DNA of 64,000 nt from Piper betle (taxonomy: Eukaryota; Streptophyta; Magnoliopsida; Piperales; Piperaceae): positions 1 through 64,000 of the forward strand of contig JAURVB010001797.1 of assembly GCA_033002965.1 (NCBI GenBank), in the 5' to 3' direction. The position numbers and the translations under genes were made by a program. Under the pieces are notes generated by a model. It saw only the letters and a list, made by a program, of their open reading frames with translations. It had not been told where the DNA came from and did no database searches. Below are positions 11,665 through 22,949 of this stretch, one piece after another (position 1 is the stretch's first letter; each line of letters starts with the position of its first letter).

Positions 11665-14600
11665 GTGTGGGAAGCAGTTACCCTAATGCATTTCTTTAAT
11701 TATATTTTCCTTTACCGTCAATCTATTTTTTATGTTGAATGATAGTTTTATGCACATATTGAATGGTTTATGAGTACTACATCCAAGTATCTAGCTGCCA
11801 TTTCTTTCATAAATATGCATGCAATTGATGGAATCGACAGAATATTTTTGCTTAAACCTGTTACATGCAAAGTCAAAAATGATGTGAGGTGTTTAATCAT
11901 TCAGAGGGGAATGTTTTCCAGCTTTTGTTTATCTACTTACTTTAGGTGCAATTTTCTTGACATTTTCAGAAGTTATAACCAATGCTCGTCTGTTGGCAGC
12001 TGGTAATACTATAGCTAGAGATAAAATTCTTCGAGAAAATGACCAGACCAGAGATGTGGCCATGGAAACTGCATCCAAAAGGGTATCAAGGCCTTCCAAC
12101 GTTGATGAGGATAAAGTTGTCTCTGGAATATCCTTAAAACCATGTTCTCTGTCTGAGGTTGATCCTGGTAAATTTGTGGAGGGTGAAAGCTCTAGTTTAT
12201 TGCCTGAGAAGGTTACAGAATCATCTACTTCATGCGAAGGACCTGTAGAGATTACTCAGAATAATGACAAATGTGGAGTATGTTTCACTCCTCAGAGTGA
12301 TTCTGTAGGTATGGACAATTATTCATCTCTCCACACTGCTGTTACACGAGTAACTGATGTGTCTGAAGCTTGCATAAGCTCTGGAGACAATTTTTTTTGT
12401 TGAGATTTTGTTCATGGTACTACTTAAAATGCTATACTCTACTTCTTCGTATATACTATACTTCCACTTGCAGAAGCCTTTTATTACGTGTTTCCCTGCT
12501 TTTCCTTGTAAGTAAGAGCTTTGTTGTATTCGAGATTAGTGATTATTAAACATGTTTATTCCAGACAAGGAGAGATGTCCAAAGCAAGGCACACAGAATC
12601 AGAAGGATGCTGAAGGTGTTTTATCATCTAAAGTTGACAGTTTGAAGGATGCTCAAGGTAAATGAAGCAAGCCGATCATCTTTGTATTAGCAATTTAGCA
12701 GATATCATATGTCATGTTTTCTTTATCTAAAGGTGTCGTTTATTACTTTTTGGGAGTATTTTTGTTACAGGAGGCTTCGGTATCTAGGCTATTCACCACC
12801 ACGACCATGATTACTACATGTTATTCCTGCTAAGCTGCAGTTGGCAGCATGAATTTTGTATCATCGTTGATTGCTATCACATTTTAACAACATAAAACTC
12901 ATCTAGAAACAATTTTCCATGTTTTTAGGCAAATGCTGTTTATGATGCATTCATCAAAAGGGAGGGCAATAAGATGAAGTGGGACATCAGTTTTATCTAA
13001 TTCTTGCCCACCTTATTGTATAGGCATATGATTTTGGTTGAGAAATGCCAATATAGTCATCTTCCATAGCAAAACTTATAAGGATTTCAATTTGCTTCTA
13101 CATGGAAGCATATGCAAACCAACCCTTCCATCTATAAGTTCAGTTGTTTTTTGTATAGGAGAATGCTTATTATGCCTTTTTAGTCACTACAGAGTCTACT
13201 TTGATGGCGAATAGCTCTTCTATTAACTGGCATTTATTTTAATCTTTTTATTCTTAAATAATTTTACTAAATTTTGCAGGTGAGGTATCAATTCTCCCTT
13301 CTGTAACCACTTCTTTGGAATTACATCCTGAGACAATGTGTGGATCGCCTACCATCATTAGCTCCATGGAACAATCCAAAGTAGACGATATAACCACAGG
13401 TGACCTTGGAAAGGCATTATCTTTAACTGACAGGAATCCTAGTGTAGTTAAGTCAAACATAGATTGCTCCTCTGACGATGGTAGGAGTTTCTCATTTGCG
13501 GTTGTAGAAGATACTCTGGATGCTGATAATAACAAAGGTTGGCAGCCTTTTTGCAATGCACAGTCTTCACAATCACTTCAGGTTTGGTGGTCTCTTATCA
13601 TTTCAGTTCTCCATTGATTTAGTAACTTTGACATGGTGTATTCTTGAATCCCATCTGGCTTATCTTTTTCAGGAAGAGAATCGGGGTCAGGCATCTGGTT
13701 TGTGCCAAAACAATGATGTGATATCACAAGATGACTCTCAGGGAAGTAAGAAACCATCCAAGTCTCCTATTGGAACAACAAAGGTGGCCAGTACCAGTAA
13801 GCGCAAATCATTATCTCACAGTGCATCTACCAAAGAGGCTACAACTAAGGAGAAGATAGCAGCAAAAAGTTCTTCCACACGTAAGAAAAGAACTGACAAG
13901 GGCGCAAATGTTACTCCTGGATTTGAAGAAAATTTGAGTCAGGCAGTTCAACCTCATCAGACGCAGCTTTCTGGTATTGAAAGCAGTATTGCAAAGCAGT
14001 CTGATGCTTCCATGATTCAGACATCCTATGTGCCTGATTCAAATTCTTTGCTTTCTTCAACACTATTTCACCAGCCTTTCACAGATGTACAACAAGTGCA
14101 GTTACGTGCACAAATATTTGTTTATGGATCACTGATGTGAGTATGTCTCTTTACTTGTTCTTTTTACCCCTTGTATTTGTTATCTTTTTTCTTTTGACTA
14201 AATGTTGTGAAATTGTTTTGGGTTGACAAAATCTCACAATTTACAGACAAGGCACAGCACCTGATGAAGCCTGTATGCTTTCTGCTTTTAGAGACTCCTG
14301 TCAGGGTATGTGCATTCTTATACATGTGTCCTGTTCTAGTCATCATAAATTTATTACGTTGGCGTCAATGTTAAATTGTTTTGGTTCACAGATGAAGGAA
14401 AAAGTGCATGGGAGACTACATGGAAAAATGCTGTTGGAAGGTTAAATTGTAATCAAACTCCAATTGCCAGTTCTTCATTCTCTTCTCATGCAGGTAAATA
14501 TCCTTGCTGCTAATGGTTTTCTTGTACTTGAAATTGAAATGTTGCTGTTTTATATTATTTGACACTGATTATAACGAAGGTTTCTCAACAAATCCAGGTG

Positions 14601-17600
14601 ATTTCATTCAGAGCAAGGCTACTGCTGGTCAGACTAGTATACTGGGTATTGTACCAAATAATACCATAAGCTGTTCTATGGGTGTGTCTTCTGTGATTCG
14701 CAATGCTACCTCTCTATGTCAGGAAGGATTGCAGTTGACAAATTCGCCGGGGGTCATGTCCTGGATTATCACCATTCATTTTCAGTTTTGCATCCATACC
14801 AATCTTCTCAAATGAAGCAGTACATGGGCAATACATTACCCTGGCTATCTCAGCCCTCTGTTTCGAGTTCTCACCAATATCGGCCCCAAGCTGTGACTTT
14901 TGATGCTGGAAAGCAATATGGTATGCTGTCTGCTGCCGAAGCAGTTCAAGTTGCTCCTGTCCAAGAGTTGTTTGCTTCAAATGCTTCCACTGTGCAGATG
15001 ACGGTTCCTACCACTTTGAGTGCTCCCTTGGGTCCAGTTAATGTCTTACCAGCTTCTGCTGTATCAATTGAGCCTCAGAGAACAACACCGTTGTTATCTG
15101 GCAAGCATGCTGCTGATGGGCAGAAGTCTAGAAGACATAGAAAGAATGCTTCTTTGGAAGTTATTCAGGGACAAATAGTTGGTCATTCCAAGGGAGAGAC
15201 AATTTTGATGCCTCATGATGTATCTAAGCCTACTGTATCATCTGCTGTTGTTTCATCAACTTCCATGCCTGCATCCTCTATACTTTCTGCTTGCCATTTT
15301 GCAATGACGGGTTCTTCCAACCACTCTTCAGCTCATTTCCAAGTTGTACCACGTGGCATAGACATGCAAAATGCTGTTCCTGCTGCAAACATGTACTGTA
15401 GAAGCGAACAAGAAAAATTGCCATCAGAAGATGATGCTTCTATTGCAACTTCTGCTGTAATTCAATGCCAGAGAATATGGAATCAGCTATCTGTTCAAAA
15501 AACTCTGGATTAGTTTCAGATATTGAAGCAAAGCTGGCTGCTGCTGCTGTTGCTGCCACAGCAGCTGCATTAGTTGCTAGGGCAGCTTCTGCTTCTGCAA
15601 AGCTTGCTACAGACGCAGTTTTTAAGGCCAAAGAAATGGTAGATGAGGCTGTAAAGGGTGAAAATATTACATCTGAATTGAGCTCAAAAGCCAATGAGAA
15701 AGCATCAATTATTGTTGCGACGAAGGAGGCTGCTAGAAAGAGAGTTGAAGCTGCTTCAGCTGCTGCAAGAAGAGCAGAAAATTTGGATTCAATTGTGAGA
15801 GCTGCTGAAGTGGCAGCAGATTCTGTAGCTCAAGCTGGGACCCTTGTTGCAATGAATGAGCCTGTGCCTCCAAAATTAAGCAAATTGATAGAAAGAAGTC
15901 CAGAAGGATTCTGGAGGCTTAAGCCAGCTTCTAATGAGCTGAGAGGAGATCCATCATATTCAAGTAGTGAAAATGATGCCGCTAGGAAACTTGCATGTGG
16001 AGATCTCTTGTGTGAGAATCAATTTCAAGACAGAGTGGGTGGAGGAAAGGAGTTTGCTTCATGTAAAGTTATCCCACCTAGGGAAGATCTTGGAGGAGTT
16101 GGTAGCACTCCTGTTACAACTGAGAAGAGTCTTGGGAGGGGGCGCGTAGAGGAATCTGGCGTTTTGAATGCAGCCATCGCAAAATCAAATTTTGGACCTG
16201 AAAGACCAGGACCTTCGGCGTATAAAAATGATCAAAGTAAAAGTGTTCAGCTACCCAAGGTTCTGATGGATGGCGACATTAAGGAGGGTTCCATTGTTGA
16301 GGTGCGTCATTTGGATATAGAATTAGGCAGTCAATATAGTTGCTGAAGAGCTGCTGTATAGTTCTCATGATCTTGCATGTCATATAACATATTAATGCTC
16401 TACCTCCTGTAAGTAGGTTCTTTCTAATGAGGATGGCCTTAGAGGCACCTGGTTTTCTGCCAAGGTATGCGAACTGAAAGATGGGCAAGCTTTTGTTTGC
16501 TATGATGAGCTTTGTGAAGATAAAGGTACATGCAAAAAACTTGCATATTGATTGGTGCTGAAACCTTCTAGCTTTCATGTACTTTCACTTTTTAAAGAGA
16601 GTTAATGTCATTCATTTGCATCATCATTGGGCATTTCTACTATATTCAGGCACTGATCGGTTAAAAGAGTGGGTACCTCTTAAAGGGGAAGGTGATGCAG
16701 CACCTAGATTACGTGTTACTGGCCCAATTATTGCTCCAGGGAAGTATGAAGGAACCAGTAAAAGACGGAGAGCAGCCATGGCAAATTGCATGTGGTCAGT
16801 GGGAGACCAGGTGGATGTGTGGATGCATGGAGGGTATGCTAGATGTATAAATATGTTCTTTTTACTCGGGAATGGCGTTGATCTTTGGTATATATCACTG
16901 TTTCACGGCTTCATTCTAGCAATATGGGATGACATTTTGAAATCTATTTACTTTACAATGAACATATTTTGGTGTAGGCAGTTTACATGGATAACTGTAT
17001 CATAGACTATAGCATGCGCTCTTATCTTGTTAGTTAACTGCTTCTATCTACCTCTTTTGTCATTGGATGCATTACTATTGTCTCGTGTGCTTTATTTGTT
17101 CTTCACTTATTGACAGTTGGCTTCTTTTTATCAACTTTGAATGGTTGTATACATCAATTTCAGATGGCGGGAAGCAACCATATCGGAAAAGGATGAAAAT
17201 GATGACACAAAACTAACTGTTCAATTTTCAGGTTAATAGTGATATTTATAAAATTTTCTTTAAATCCGTTTGAGGATACTTAATTATCTATCTTGTTTAT
17301 TTATACTATGTGGTAATTACTTATGCAGTTGAGGGAGACTCATCTGTTGCAAGAGCTTGGAATTTAAGATCATCTTTCCGGTGGAAAGATAGCAAGTGGA
17401 CAGAGTGCACTAGACAAAAGGATAGTGGTTCTCATGAGGTCTGGATGACAATTTGACATTTGTGCTTTTTTGTCTTATTTGTTATCATCATACAATGTGC
17501 TTTAGCCAAATTGCTTCTTTTGCTCTAATGAAGATTTGCATTGGATGCCCAGGGCGATACACCTCAAGAAAAAAGACGAAAGTTTCAAGGAGCTAATGCT

Positions 17601-18631
17601 GGTAGATTATCTAAAATTGAGAATTGCAAGAAGGACGAGCTATCAAAAGATATGGCCCTTGAAAATGCAAAGAAAACGGAAGAGTCATACTCGATCTGTG
17701 AAACAGTGGATGGAGGAAAGAATTCTGGCCCTACCATTATGAAGCGCACTGGACTGCAGAAGGAAGGTGCAAAGGTGATATTTGGCATCCCCAAGCCGGG
17801 AAAGAAGAGAAAATTCATGGATGTGAGTAAACATTGTGTTGCAGATAAACCGGTTCTTCAGACAGCCGAGGGAACTGATTTGATGAAGTTCACAAAATAT
17901 TTGATACCTCAAGGGCGGTCTCGTGGATGGAATAGTACTCCTAAAGTAGATTCTCGGGTAAAGCAGCCTTCCAATCCAAAACCAAAGATTACTAGGGCTG
18001 GAAAAGCACAAACGTTGCAGATTGTAACTGATTCTGCAACACAGTCTACTACCGAGCCCAGTAGTCTAGATATTGTCCAAGATGCTAAGGGCTCTGTGAA
18101 TGAGGGAGAAAGTAATTTAAGCGAAAGGTTCCTTGAAGTTGACTTATCTTCCAATATGCAGATATCGTCTGAAATAGTGATGGCATCTGATGCAATTGGT
18201 GGAAATGCAGATGAAAATGAAGGAAATGAATTGTGTGCTGATGATGATGGTAAAGGAAAACCAGATTCCAGTGTAGTTGAACCTAGGAGATCTAGTCGTA
18301 AAATCCAGCCTACGTCAAGGGTAAAACATTTATTTTCATATGATTTTATTTCTCTCTTTGAAATATTATTGTGAAAAGATATGTAGGACTTTTGTGATGC
18401 TATTAGTACCTGGTGATTTTCATTTCACTTGCAGCTTTTGGAGGGCCTGCAGAGTTCTTCGCTCATTGTTTCAAAAATGCCAGTTATATCGCACGACATG
18501 GAAGCAAAACTACATAACGGAAATTTATTGTCCTCAAAAGGTGAAGAAATTGAGCATTATTTTCCCATTGAACATGGTTATCGGGTTTAATTCATGTTAC
18601 ATATCTTGAAGCAGGAAATTCTAGCGGCTGA
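10207..18631 (+). CDS. G2484-1-like Agenet (Tudor-like) domain protein, disrupted
   Basis: Fifteen coding exons join in phase: 10207-11664, 11970-12398, 12565-12657, 13280-13581, 13673-14136, 14247-14305, 14392-14493, 14598-16301, 16417-16525, 16650-16833, 17164-17231, 17329-17438, 17553-18320, 18435-18540, 18615-18631. All introns are GT-AG. The start MDYDGGDFQSQN, the block WIEDFSRG, the block LRAQIFVYGSLIQGTAPDEA and the alanine-rich coil before the Agenet repeats are hallmarks of the plant G2484-1 family. Agenet domains belong to the Tudor-like Royal superfamily, so a nuclear, chromatin-related role is an inference. The frame is broken by TAG codons at 10258, 10381 and 10546 and by one-base losses at 11393-11399, 14749-14753 and 15497-15502. 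Restoring one base at each of the latter gives exactly 1992 codons, close to the size I recall for the Arabidopsis protein (about 2000 residues). It is either a young pseudogene or a gene with assembly errors. Confidence 0.8.
12399..12404 (+). other. Weak splice donor GTTGAG
   Basis: The exon 11970-12398 ends in a T8 run followed by GTTGAG. This is the only donor that keeps phase with the next exon (12565, acceptor TTCCAG). The site is poor, and a TGA follows at once if it is skipped, so intron retention here would truncate the product. Confidence 0.5.
13673..14136 (+). other. Lysine/serine-rich segment and conserved VYGSL block
   Basis: This exon of the Agenet gene encodes a basic run (STSKRKSLSHSASTKE, then STRKKRTDKG) that could be a nuclear localisation signal. 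It ends in LRAQIFVYGSL, which continues into the next small exon (14247-14305) as IQGTAPDEA. The latter block is among the most conserved parts of the family outside the Agenet repeats. Both splice junctions are phase-consistent. Confidence 0.65.
14598..16301 (+). other. Large exon with alanine-rich coiled coil, two frameshifts
   Basis: The longest downstream exon starts after AATCCAG at 14597. Reading moves frame at the G5 run 14749-14753 and again at the A6 run 15497-15502; each fits loss of one base. From about 15520 to 15860 it encodes an alanine-rich heptad-like region (AKLAAAAVAATAAALVARAA onward) predicted to form a long helix or coiled coil. The exon ends in KEGSIVE just before the first Agenet repeat, at donor GAG|GTGCGT. 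Confidence 0.75.
16417..17438 (+). other. Agenet (Tudor-like) repeat region, four exons
   Basis: Exons 16417-16525, 16650-16833, 17164-17231 and 17329-17438 encode two Agenet modules. The first runs from GSIVEV through GTWFSAKVCELKDGQAFVCY to LKEWVPL. The second runs from WSVGDQVDVWMHGGWREATI through TVQFS to the arginine/tryptophan block RAWNLRSSFRWKDSKW. The tryptophans and the V-x-V strand pattern are those of the fold. No stop or frameshift falls in this part, in contrast to the exons before it. Confidence 0.85.
17553..18631 (+). other. C-terminal basic exons of the Agenet gene and stop
   Basis: Exons 17553-18320, 18435-18540 and 18615-18631 encode a basic tail (QEKRRKFQG, FGIPKPGKKRKFMDVSKH) and end at TGA 18629-18631. 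The FGIPKPGKKRKFM block is characteristic of the family and looks like a nuclear localisation signal. The last exon contributes only five codons and the stop. Confidence 0.75.
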
Positions 18632-19696
18632 GAAGTGAGCATTTTCATTATGTCAGGTTGTTTTCGTAGACGAAACTTTGGATGTCATAGCTAATTCATC
18701 CATAGCGTATTCTGTGTATACATATAAATATATATATACATATATTGAGGAATCGCAGTTCCATTATTGTGATCTTTAGTCGTTTCAAACTTATGGTCAG
18801 ATCTGATGTATATATTCGTAGATGTATCTATCATATTACTTTGTTCTTTTACTTAAACAGTTGCTGATTTCATTGCTTTTACTTCACCTTCTGCATTTGT
18901 TTACCAAAAAAATATCTGCATCATGTTTTTGGTTTTGGCATACATTTTCACAACTTGGTCTTTGACGTGGTTTTGAACATTTAAATCAAGTGTTCATTTT
19001 GACACTGCATTTGGTGCACTCCTAAAATATTCTAACTTCATTGAATCATCCTAAGACATGCCCATGAGGTCTTTAGACCCAGATAGATTTAAATGGTCGT
19101 TTTACTGCCAAGTGGTCTTTTTCATGTTAAAAATTTAGGATGGCAAATAGGCCTCCAATATTGAGAATTGCGATGTTCTCTTTGGATATGTATATTGATC
19201 ACACTTTAAGATGAGCATATTTTACACCTGGATGTGTTACAAAACAGAATACGGAGCCGTCTAAGAAAACCCAATATTTTACAAGTGATCATACTATTTG
19301 ATTATAATTATTATGCGCATTGTAAATTTGAAGACTAACCTTTATAGTGTTCATAATTTGATTGGAGGATGCATGGTAGCAGCATGTAGTTTTCAATCGT
19401 TTAATCATTGCTTCGTTTTTTTAAAAAAAATTGCACAAAACATAACAATGCAACCAATCGCCTGATTATTAATTGTAACGAATTTGGTTAGACCACATCA
19501 GTATCCATTAATTCGGGTGGCGGGGTTGTTGTAAAATTCATTGTACGACAGGCGGTTTAAATTAAGTACTATAGATTTGTTTTTTTAACGATAAATTTTT
19601 TTGAATGTCCCCGAAAGGTTACTATTTAGTGAATTAATCAACGACTAATAACCTTGATCTACCTCACTAGCATTAAAATGAGTGAGCTAGAAATGA

Positions 19697-19701
<5 letters not shown>
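18632..19701. other. 3' flank of the Agenet gene, no gene seen
   Basis: AT-rich DNA that must contain the 3' untranslated region. Short TATATA stretches occur near 18725-18745. I see no coding exon, RNA gene or recognisable element before the TA tract at 19702. Confidence 0.5.

Positions 19702-19745
<44 letters not shown>
19702..19745. repeat. (TA)n microsatellite
   Basis: An uninterrupted run of about 22 TA units. It forms the left boundary of a series of TA-bounded segments that runs to 22368. Confidence 0.95.
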
Positions 19746-19748
<3 letters not shown>

Positions 19749-20023
19749 AGACCATTTTAATCTAGACGATCTCGGATCAAATCTAGCTGATCTAACTGGC
19801 AGGGGCTAAATCTAGCCAGGTGTGGCCGGATGTAACTGCCTAGGTTGAAAATGACCTGTCTTTCTTTTTTACCGCACGGCTGTTGTGGCTGCTGACAAAC
19901 AATATTTTTTCGAATACAATCGCGTGCAGCTGGACTGATGACGATCCAGCGGCAGAAAGGGGTGGGATGGTTTTTTATTTTAAAAAAAGATATAATTTAG
20001 GTTATTTTTGTAATCGGACGATA
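19746..20023. mobile_element. TA-bounded segment without clear terminal inverted repeats
   Basis: About 280 bp lie between the TA tracts 19702-19745 and 20024-20038. I see no convincing inverted termini. Its placement inside TA microsatellite DNA resembles the rice Micron elements, which lack terminal inverted repeats and sit between (TA)n tracts. It could simply be ordinary DNA between two microsatellites. Confidence 0.3.
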
Positions 20024-20040
20024 ATATATATATATATAGA

Positions 20041-20513
20041 GGGCTGCTATGGTGGGTTGCGCTCTTTTGGCAGCCCACCATGCGGCGCCAAATCTGGGCC
20101 GTTGGATTGAAATCCAGCGGCCCAGATTTGATAGGCCCCAGACCCACCCAAGACCCGTCCAAGACCCGTCCGACCCTCTGCCGCCCGTCCGCGGGGCGGC
20201 GGTTGGGGGGGGGTTGGAAGGCCAGGGGCCGAGGGGGAACCGGGGTGGGGAGCGCGGCGGCGGGCCCTGCGCTGGCAGGGGAGAGTGCCGGCGGGTGGCG
20301 GGCAGCGGCAGGCGGGGGCGACGGCTCGGGGGCCGCGGGGGCGCCGCACAGGGGGACGCGAGGGTGGTCGACGGGCAGCAGGCGCGAGCGAGGCGGCGGG
20401 CGGCGAGGCGGATCTAGGCCTATCGAATCTGGGCCGCTGGATTTCAATCCAGCGGCCCATATTTGGCGCCGCATGGTGGGCTGCCAAAAGACGGCAGCCC
20501 ACCATAAAATTTC
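20041..20513. mobile_element. GC-rich foldback element bounded by (TA)n, copy 1
   Basis: TA tracts lie at 20024-20038 and 20514-20528. Inside are inverted termini of about 95 bp: left 20041-20140, right 20415-20513. They share TATGGTGGG, CTTTTGGCAGCCCACCATG, GGCGCCAAAT and the palindrome GGGCCG-YTGGATTGAAATCCA-GCGGCCC. Each terminus is itself a hairpin. The core 20150-20400 is extremely G-rich on the plus strand. Reading frames there are open on both strands only because stop codons are rare in such sequence. It is a non-autonomous DNA element of unknown superfamily. Confidence 0.75.
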
Positions 20514-20528
20514 TATATATATATATAG

Positions 20529-21500
20529 AAAAATTATACCTTTTTGGCAGCGCACTATGTCGCCGCCGTAGCGGCCCCACCAGCTGCTACCTCCGCCAGC
20601 ATGCGGCTAACAGGGGCAACGGCTGGGGGGCCCTTGTGGCGGTGGCAGGGGGGGTTGGAAGGGCGCGGCAGGGGCGAGGGGGAATGGAGGTGGGGGGCCC
20701 AGCGACAGACACTGGCGTTGACAGGGCGGGGAGGGGGACGACAGGATGGGGAGGGAGCGGTGCGGTGGCAGGCGGGGGCGGCGGCTAGGGGGTTGGGAGG
20801 GGTGGTCAAGGGCGAGGGGGCAACGGGGGGGGGGGGGGGTTGGGGGGGGTGCAGTGGCATGCAGGGGCTGGGGGAGGGCGCCGGTGGGGCAGGGGGTGGC
20901 AAGGGTTGTCGCAGCGGGCGAGGGGGCCATGGTGGGGGCGCCATCGGCGAGGGGCAGGGATGGACGGGCGGTCTCGGCAAACCACCGCAGACAAGCTGGC
21001 AGGCGGGTCTGGGGCTGTGTTTGGGGCAGTGAAATTTGGGCCGCTATATTTCAATCCAGTGGCCCAGATTTGATGGGCACCATAGTGCGGGGGGGGGTTG
21101 TTGGAAAGGTGCGGCTGGGGGGAGGGGGGAACGGGGTGGGAGGCGCGGCGGTAGGCACTGGCGCTGGTCGGGCGGGAGGGGGGCGACCGGATGGGGAGGG
21201 AGCAATGTCGTGGCAAGGGTGGCGGGCAGCGGCAGGTGGGGGCGAAGGCTGGGGGCCGCTGGCGCGGTGGCAGGTGGTTGGAAGGGGCAGCCGGGGGTGA
21301 GGTGGGGGGGTGCGGCAGTAGGCAGGGGCCAAGGGACGGCACCGGCGGGGTAGGGGGGTGGTGGGGATCGTCGCGGCGGGTGAGGGGGCCATGGCGGGGG
21401 CGTTGCCGGCGAGGGGCGGGTGGTCCGGCCAATCGCCGTAGACAAGCGGGTCTGGGACTGGGTTTGGGGCAATGAAATTTGGTAGCACACCATAGCACTG

Positions 21501-21502
<2 letters not shown>
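20529..21502. mobile_element. GC-rich TA-bounded element, copy 2 (possibly composite)
   Basis: It runs from the TA tract at 20514-20528 to the (TA)n at 21503-21535. The left end carries TTTTTGGCAGCGCACTATG and the right end ATTTGGTAGCACACCATAG, both related to the termini of copy 1. A third terminus-like block with the ATTTCAATCCAGTGGCCCAG motif sits inside at 21031-21095, so two related elements may be fused or nested. The body is almost pure G-rich text, including a run of 14 G at about 20826-20839. Confidence 0.6.

Positions 21503-21535
<33 letters not shown>
21503..21535. repeat. (TA)n microsatellite
   Basis: A run of TA units separating the GC-rich elements at 20529-21502 and 21538-22335. 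Confidence 0.9.
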
Positions 21536-21537
<2 letters not shown>

Positions 21538-21540
<3 letters not shown>

Positions 21541-22334
21541 CTACTGCAATGCGTTGCAGCCCTTGTAGCAGCGCACGGCCCGTGGGCCATTGGATGAAAA
21601 TCCAACGGCCCATGGGCCTCAAATCCACATACCCAATCGCCGACCCGCCTAACCCGTCCGACCCGCCCGCACATCCGAACCCACCACCCGCCCGACCCCG
21701 CCTGCCCGCCTGACGCCCTGCCTAACGCCCAACGCCCAACGCCGCCCTGCGACCCCGACCCCCCTTGCCACGACTTCCCTGGCAATCACCGCCCGCGACG
21801 CTGCGCCCGGCCCCCCACTGCGGCCCGCCCGCCCGCCCCAAGCCGCGGCCCGCCCAACCCTACTGCCCCAAGCTGCGGCCCGCCCGCCCGCCCCAAGCCG
21901 CGGCCCGCCCAACCCTACCGCCCCGCCGCAGCCCGCCCGCCCCACCGCAGCCCGCCCGCCCCACCGCAGCCCGCCCGCCCCACCGCAGCCGCCCGCCCCA
22001 AGCTGCGGCCCGCCCAGCCGCGGCCCGCCCGCCCCAAGCCGCGGCCCGCCCAACCCTACCGCCCCGCCGCAGCCTCGCCCGCCCGCCCCAAGCCGCGGCG
22101 ACCCGCCCTTGCTCGCCCGCCTCGCCCCTCCGCCGCGCGGGCGGGGTCGAGCGGGCGGCGGGTTCGGGCGGGCAGGTGGGCGGCGTCGGGCGGGCGGCGT
22201 CGGGCGACGGCGTTGGGCGGGTGGGCGGGCGGAGCTCTGGTTTGAGGCCCGTGGGCTGTTAGATTTTTATCCAACGGCCCACGGGCTCGTGCGCTCGCAG
22301 TGCGCTGTAAAGAGACTGCACTGTAGTATTTTTG

Positions 22335-22335
<1 letters not shown>
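21538..22335. mobile_element. GC-rich TA-bounded element, copy 3
   Basis: TA tracts border it at 21503-21535 and 22336-22368. The left terminus GGGCTACTGCAATGCGTTGC and the right terminus (read from the other strand, TACTACAGTGCAGTC) continue into a shared block GCGCACG-GCCCGTGGGCC-RTTGGAT. Each end holds the palindrome GGCCCGTGGGCC. The core is C-rich on the plus strand and contains imperfect tandem units of the form CCCGCCCGCCCCAAGCCGCGG from about 21820 to 22110. No credible protein is encoded. Confidence 0.7.
21820..22110. repeat. C-rich minisatellite in copy 3
   Basis: Units combining CCCGCCCGCCCCA with AGCCGCGG or CCGCAG recur about a dozen times with variable order. The opposite strand is correspondingly G-rich with many GGG runs, so G-quadruplex formation is likely on chemical grounds. 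Confidence 0.8.

Positions 22336-22368
<33 letters not shown>
22336..22368. repeat. (TA)n microsatellite
   Basis: A TA tract that closes the chain of TA-bounded elements, about 260 bp downstream of the stop codon of the SPL gene on the other strand. Confidence 0.9.
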
Positions 22369-22374
<6 letters not shown>

Positions 22375-22626
22375 TCGTCAAATAAACTAAGAAAAAAGTC
22401 TAGACACTTTGCTAATGCCATTGAAAAGCCATGCATACACTTGACAATATTATACAACTGATATTAGTAAACAAGCTGGAGTGATTTTTATTCCAAGATA
22501 TTAGTTGCCTAGCCTGTTTATCAGCAATATGCAAAAAAATCTCTCGTACTTGTTCCCTAATGAATCACAATCAAGGAATGTATTCCAAAGGAATAAAACC
22601 AATAGGAAGATAACTTGCACAGCAGC

Positions 22627-22949
22627 TCACTTCAATTTGGAGACGCAGGAAAGATCGAAAGTGTCTGGTACTTGCAAAAGATCCAAAGACCCAATATTGG
22701 TGCAAGGCAGATATTCATGAGCTCCTTCTAGGGATGTTTGATTGATCAACTGGTTACCAACATTGCAGTTACCTATACCATTGGCATGAGGCCAACTTCT
22801 GATTTTCTGGGAGAGTAAATATGGCTTAGTTGAATAAAGAGGAGCTTGTTTCTCTGATGTTAGGTCTCTAATGTCTGTGTTTGGAGCCCACGAGGAAGAA
22901 AACAAGATGCTGGAGTCAGACGTAGGTGACAGGGGAGAGAGAGCACGCC
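22627..22949 (-). CDS. SPL exon 3: miR156-site exon and C-terminus
   Basis: The acceptor TTTCAAACAG ends at plus 22950, and the exon then reads (G)[13 protein letters not shown] without interruption to a stop at 22627-22629. Near the end [16 protein letters not shown] matches the short DLLQL motif found near the C-terminus of several miR156-regulated SPL proteins. Phase with exon 2 (phase 1) fits exactly. The exon is separated from exon 2 by 6330 bp. Confidence 0.72.

Noticed and set aside
19980..22262. Many long overlapping reading frames on both strands, rich in Gly, Arg, Pro and Ala
   Set aside because: They lie in extreme GC or GC-skewed cores of TA-flanked elements where stops are rare by composition. 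Frames are open on both strands at once and show no domain or codon periodicity.
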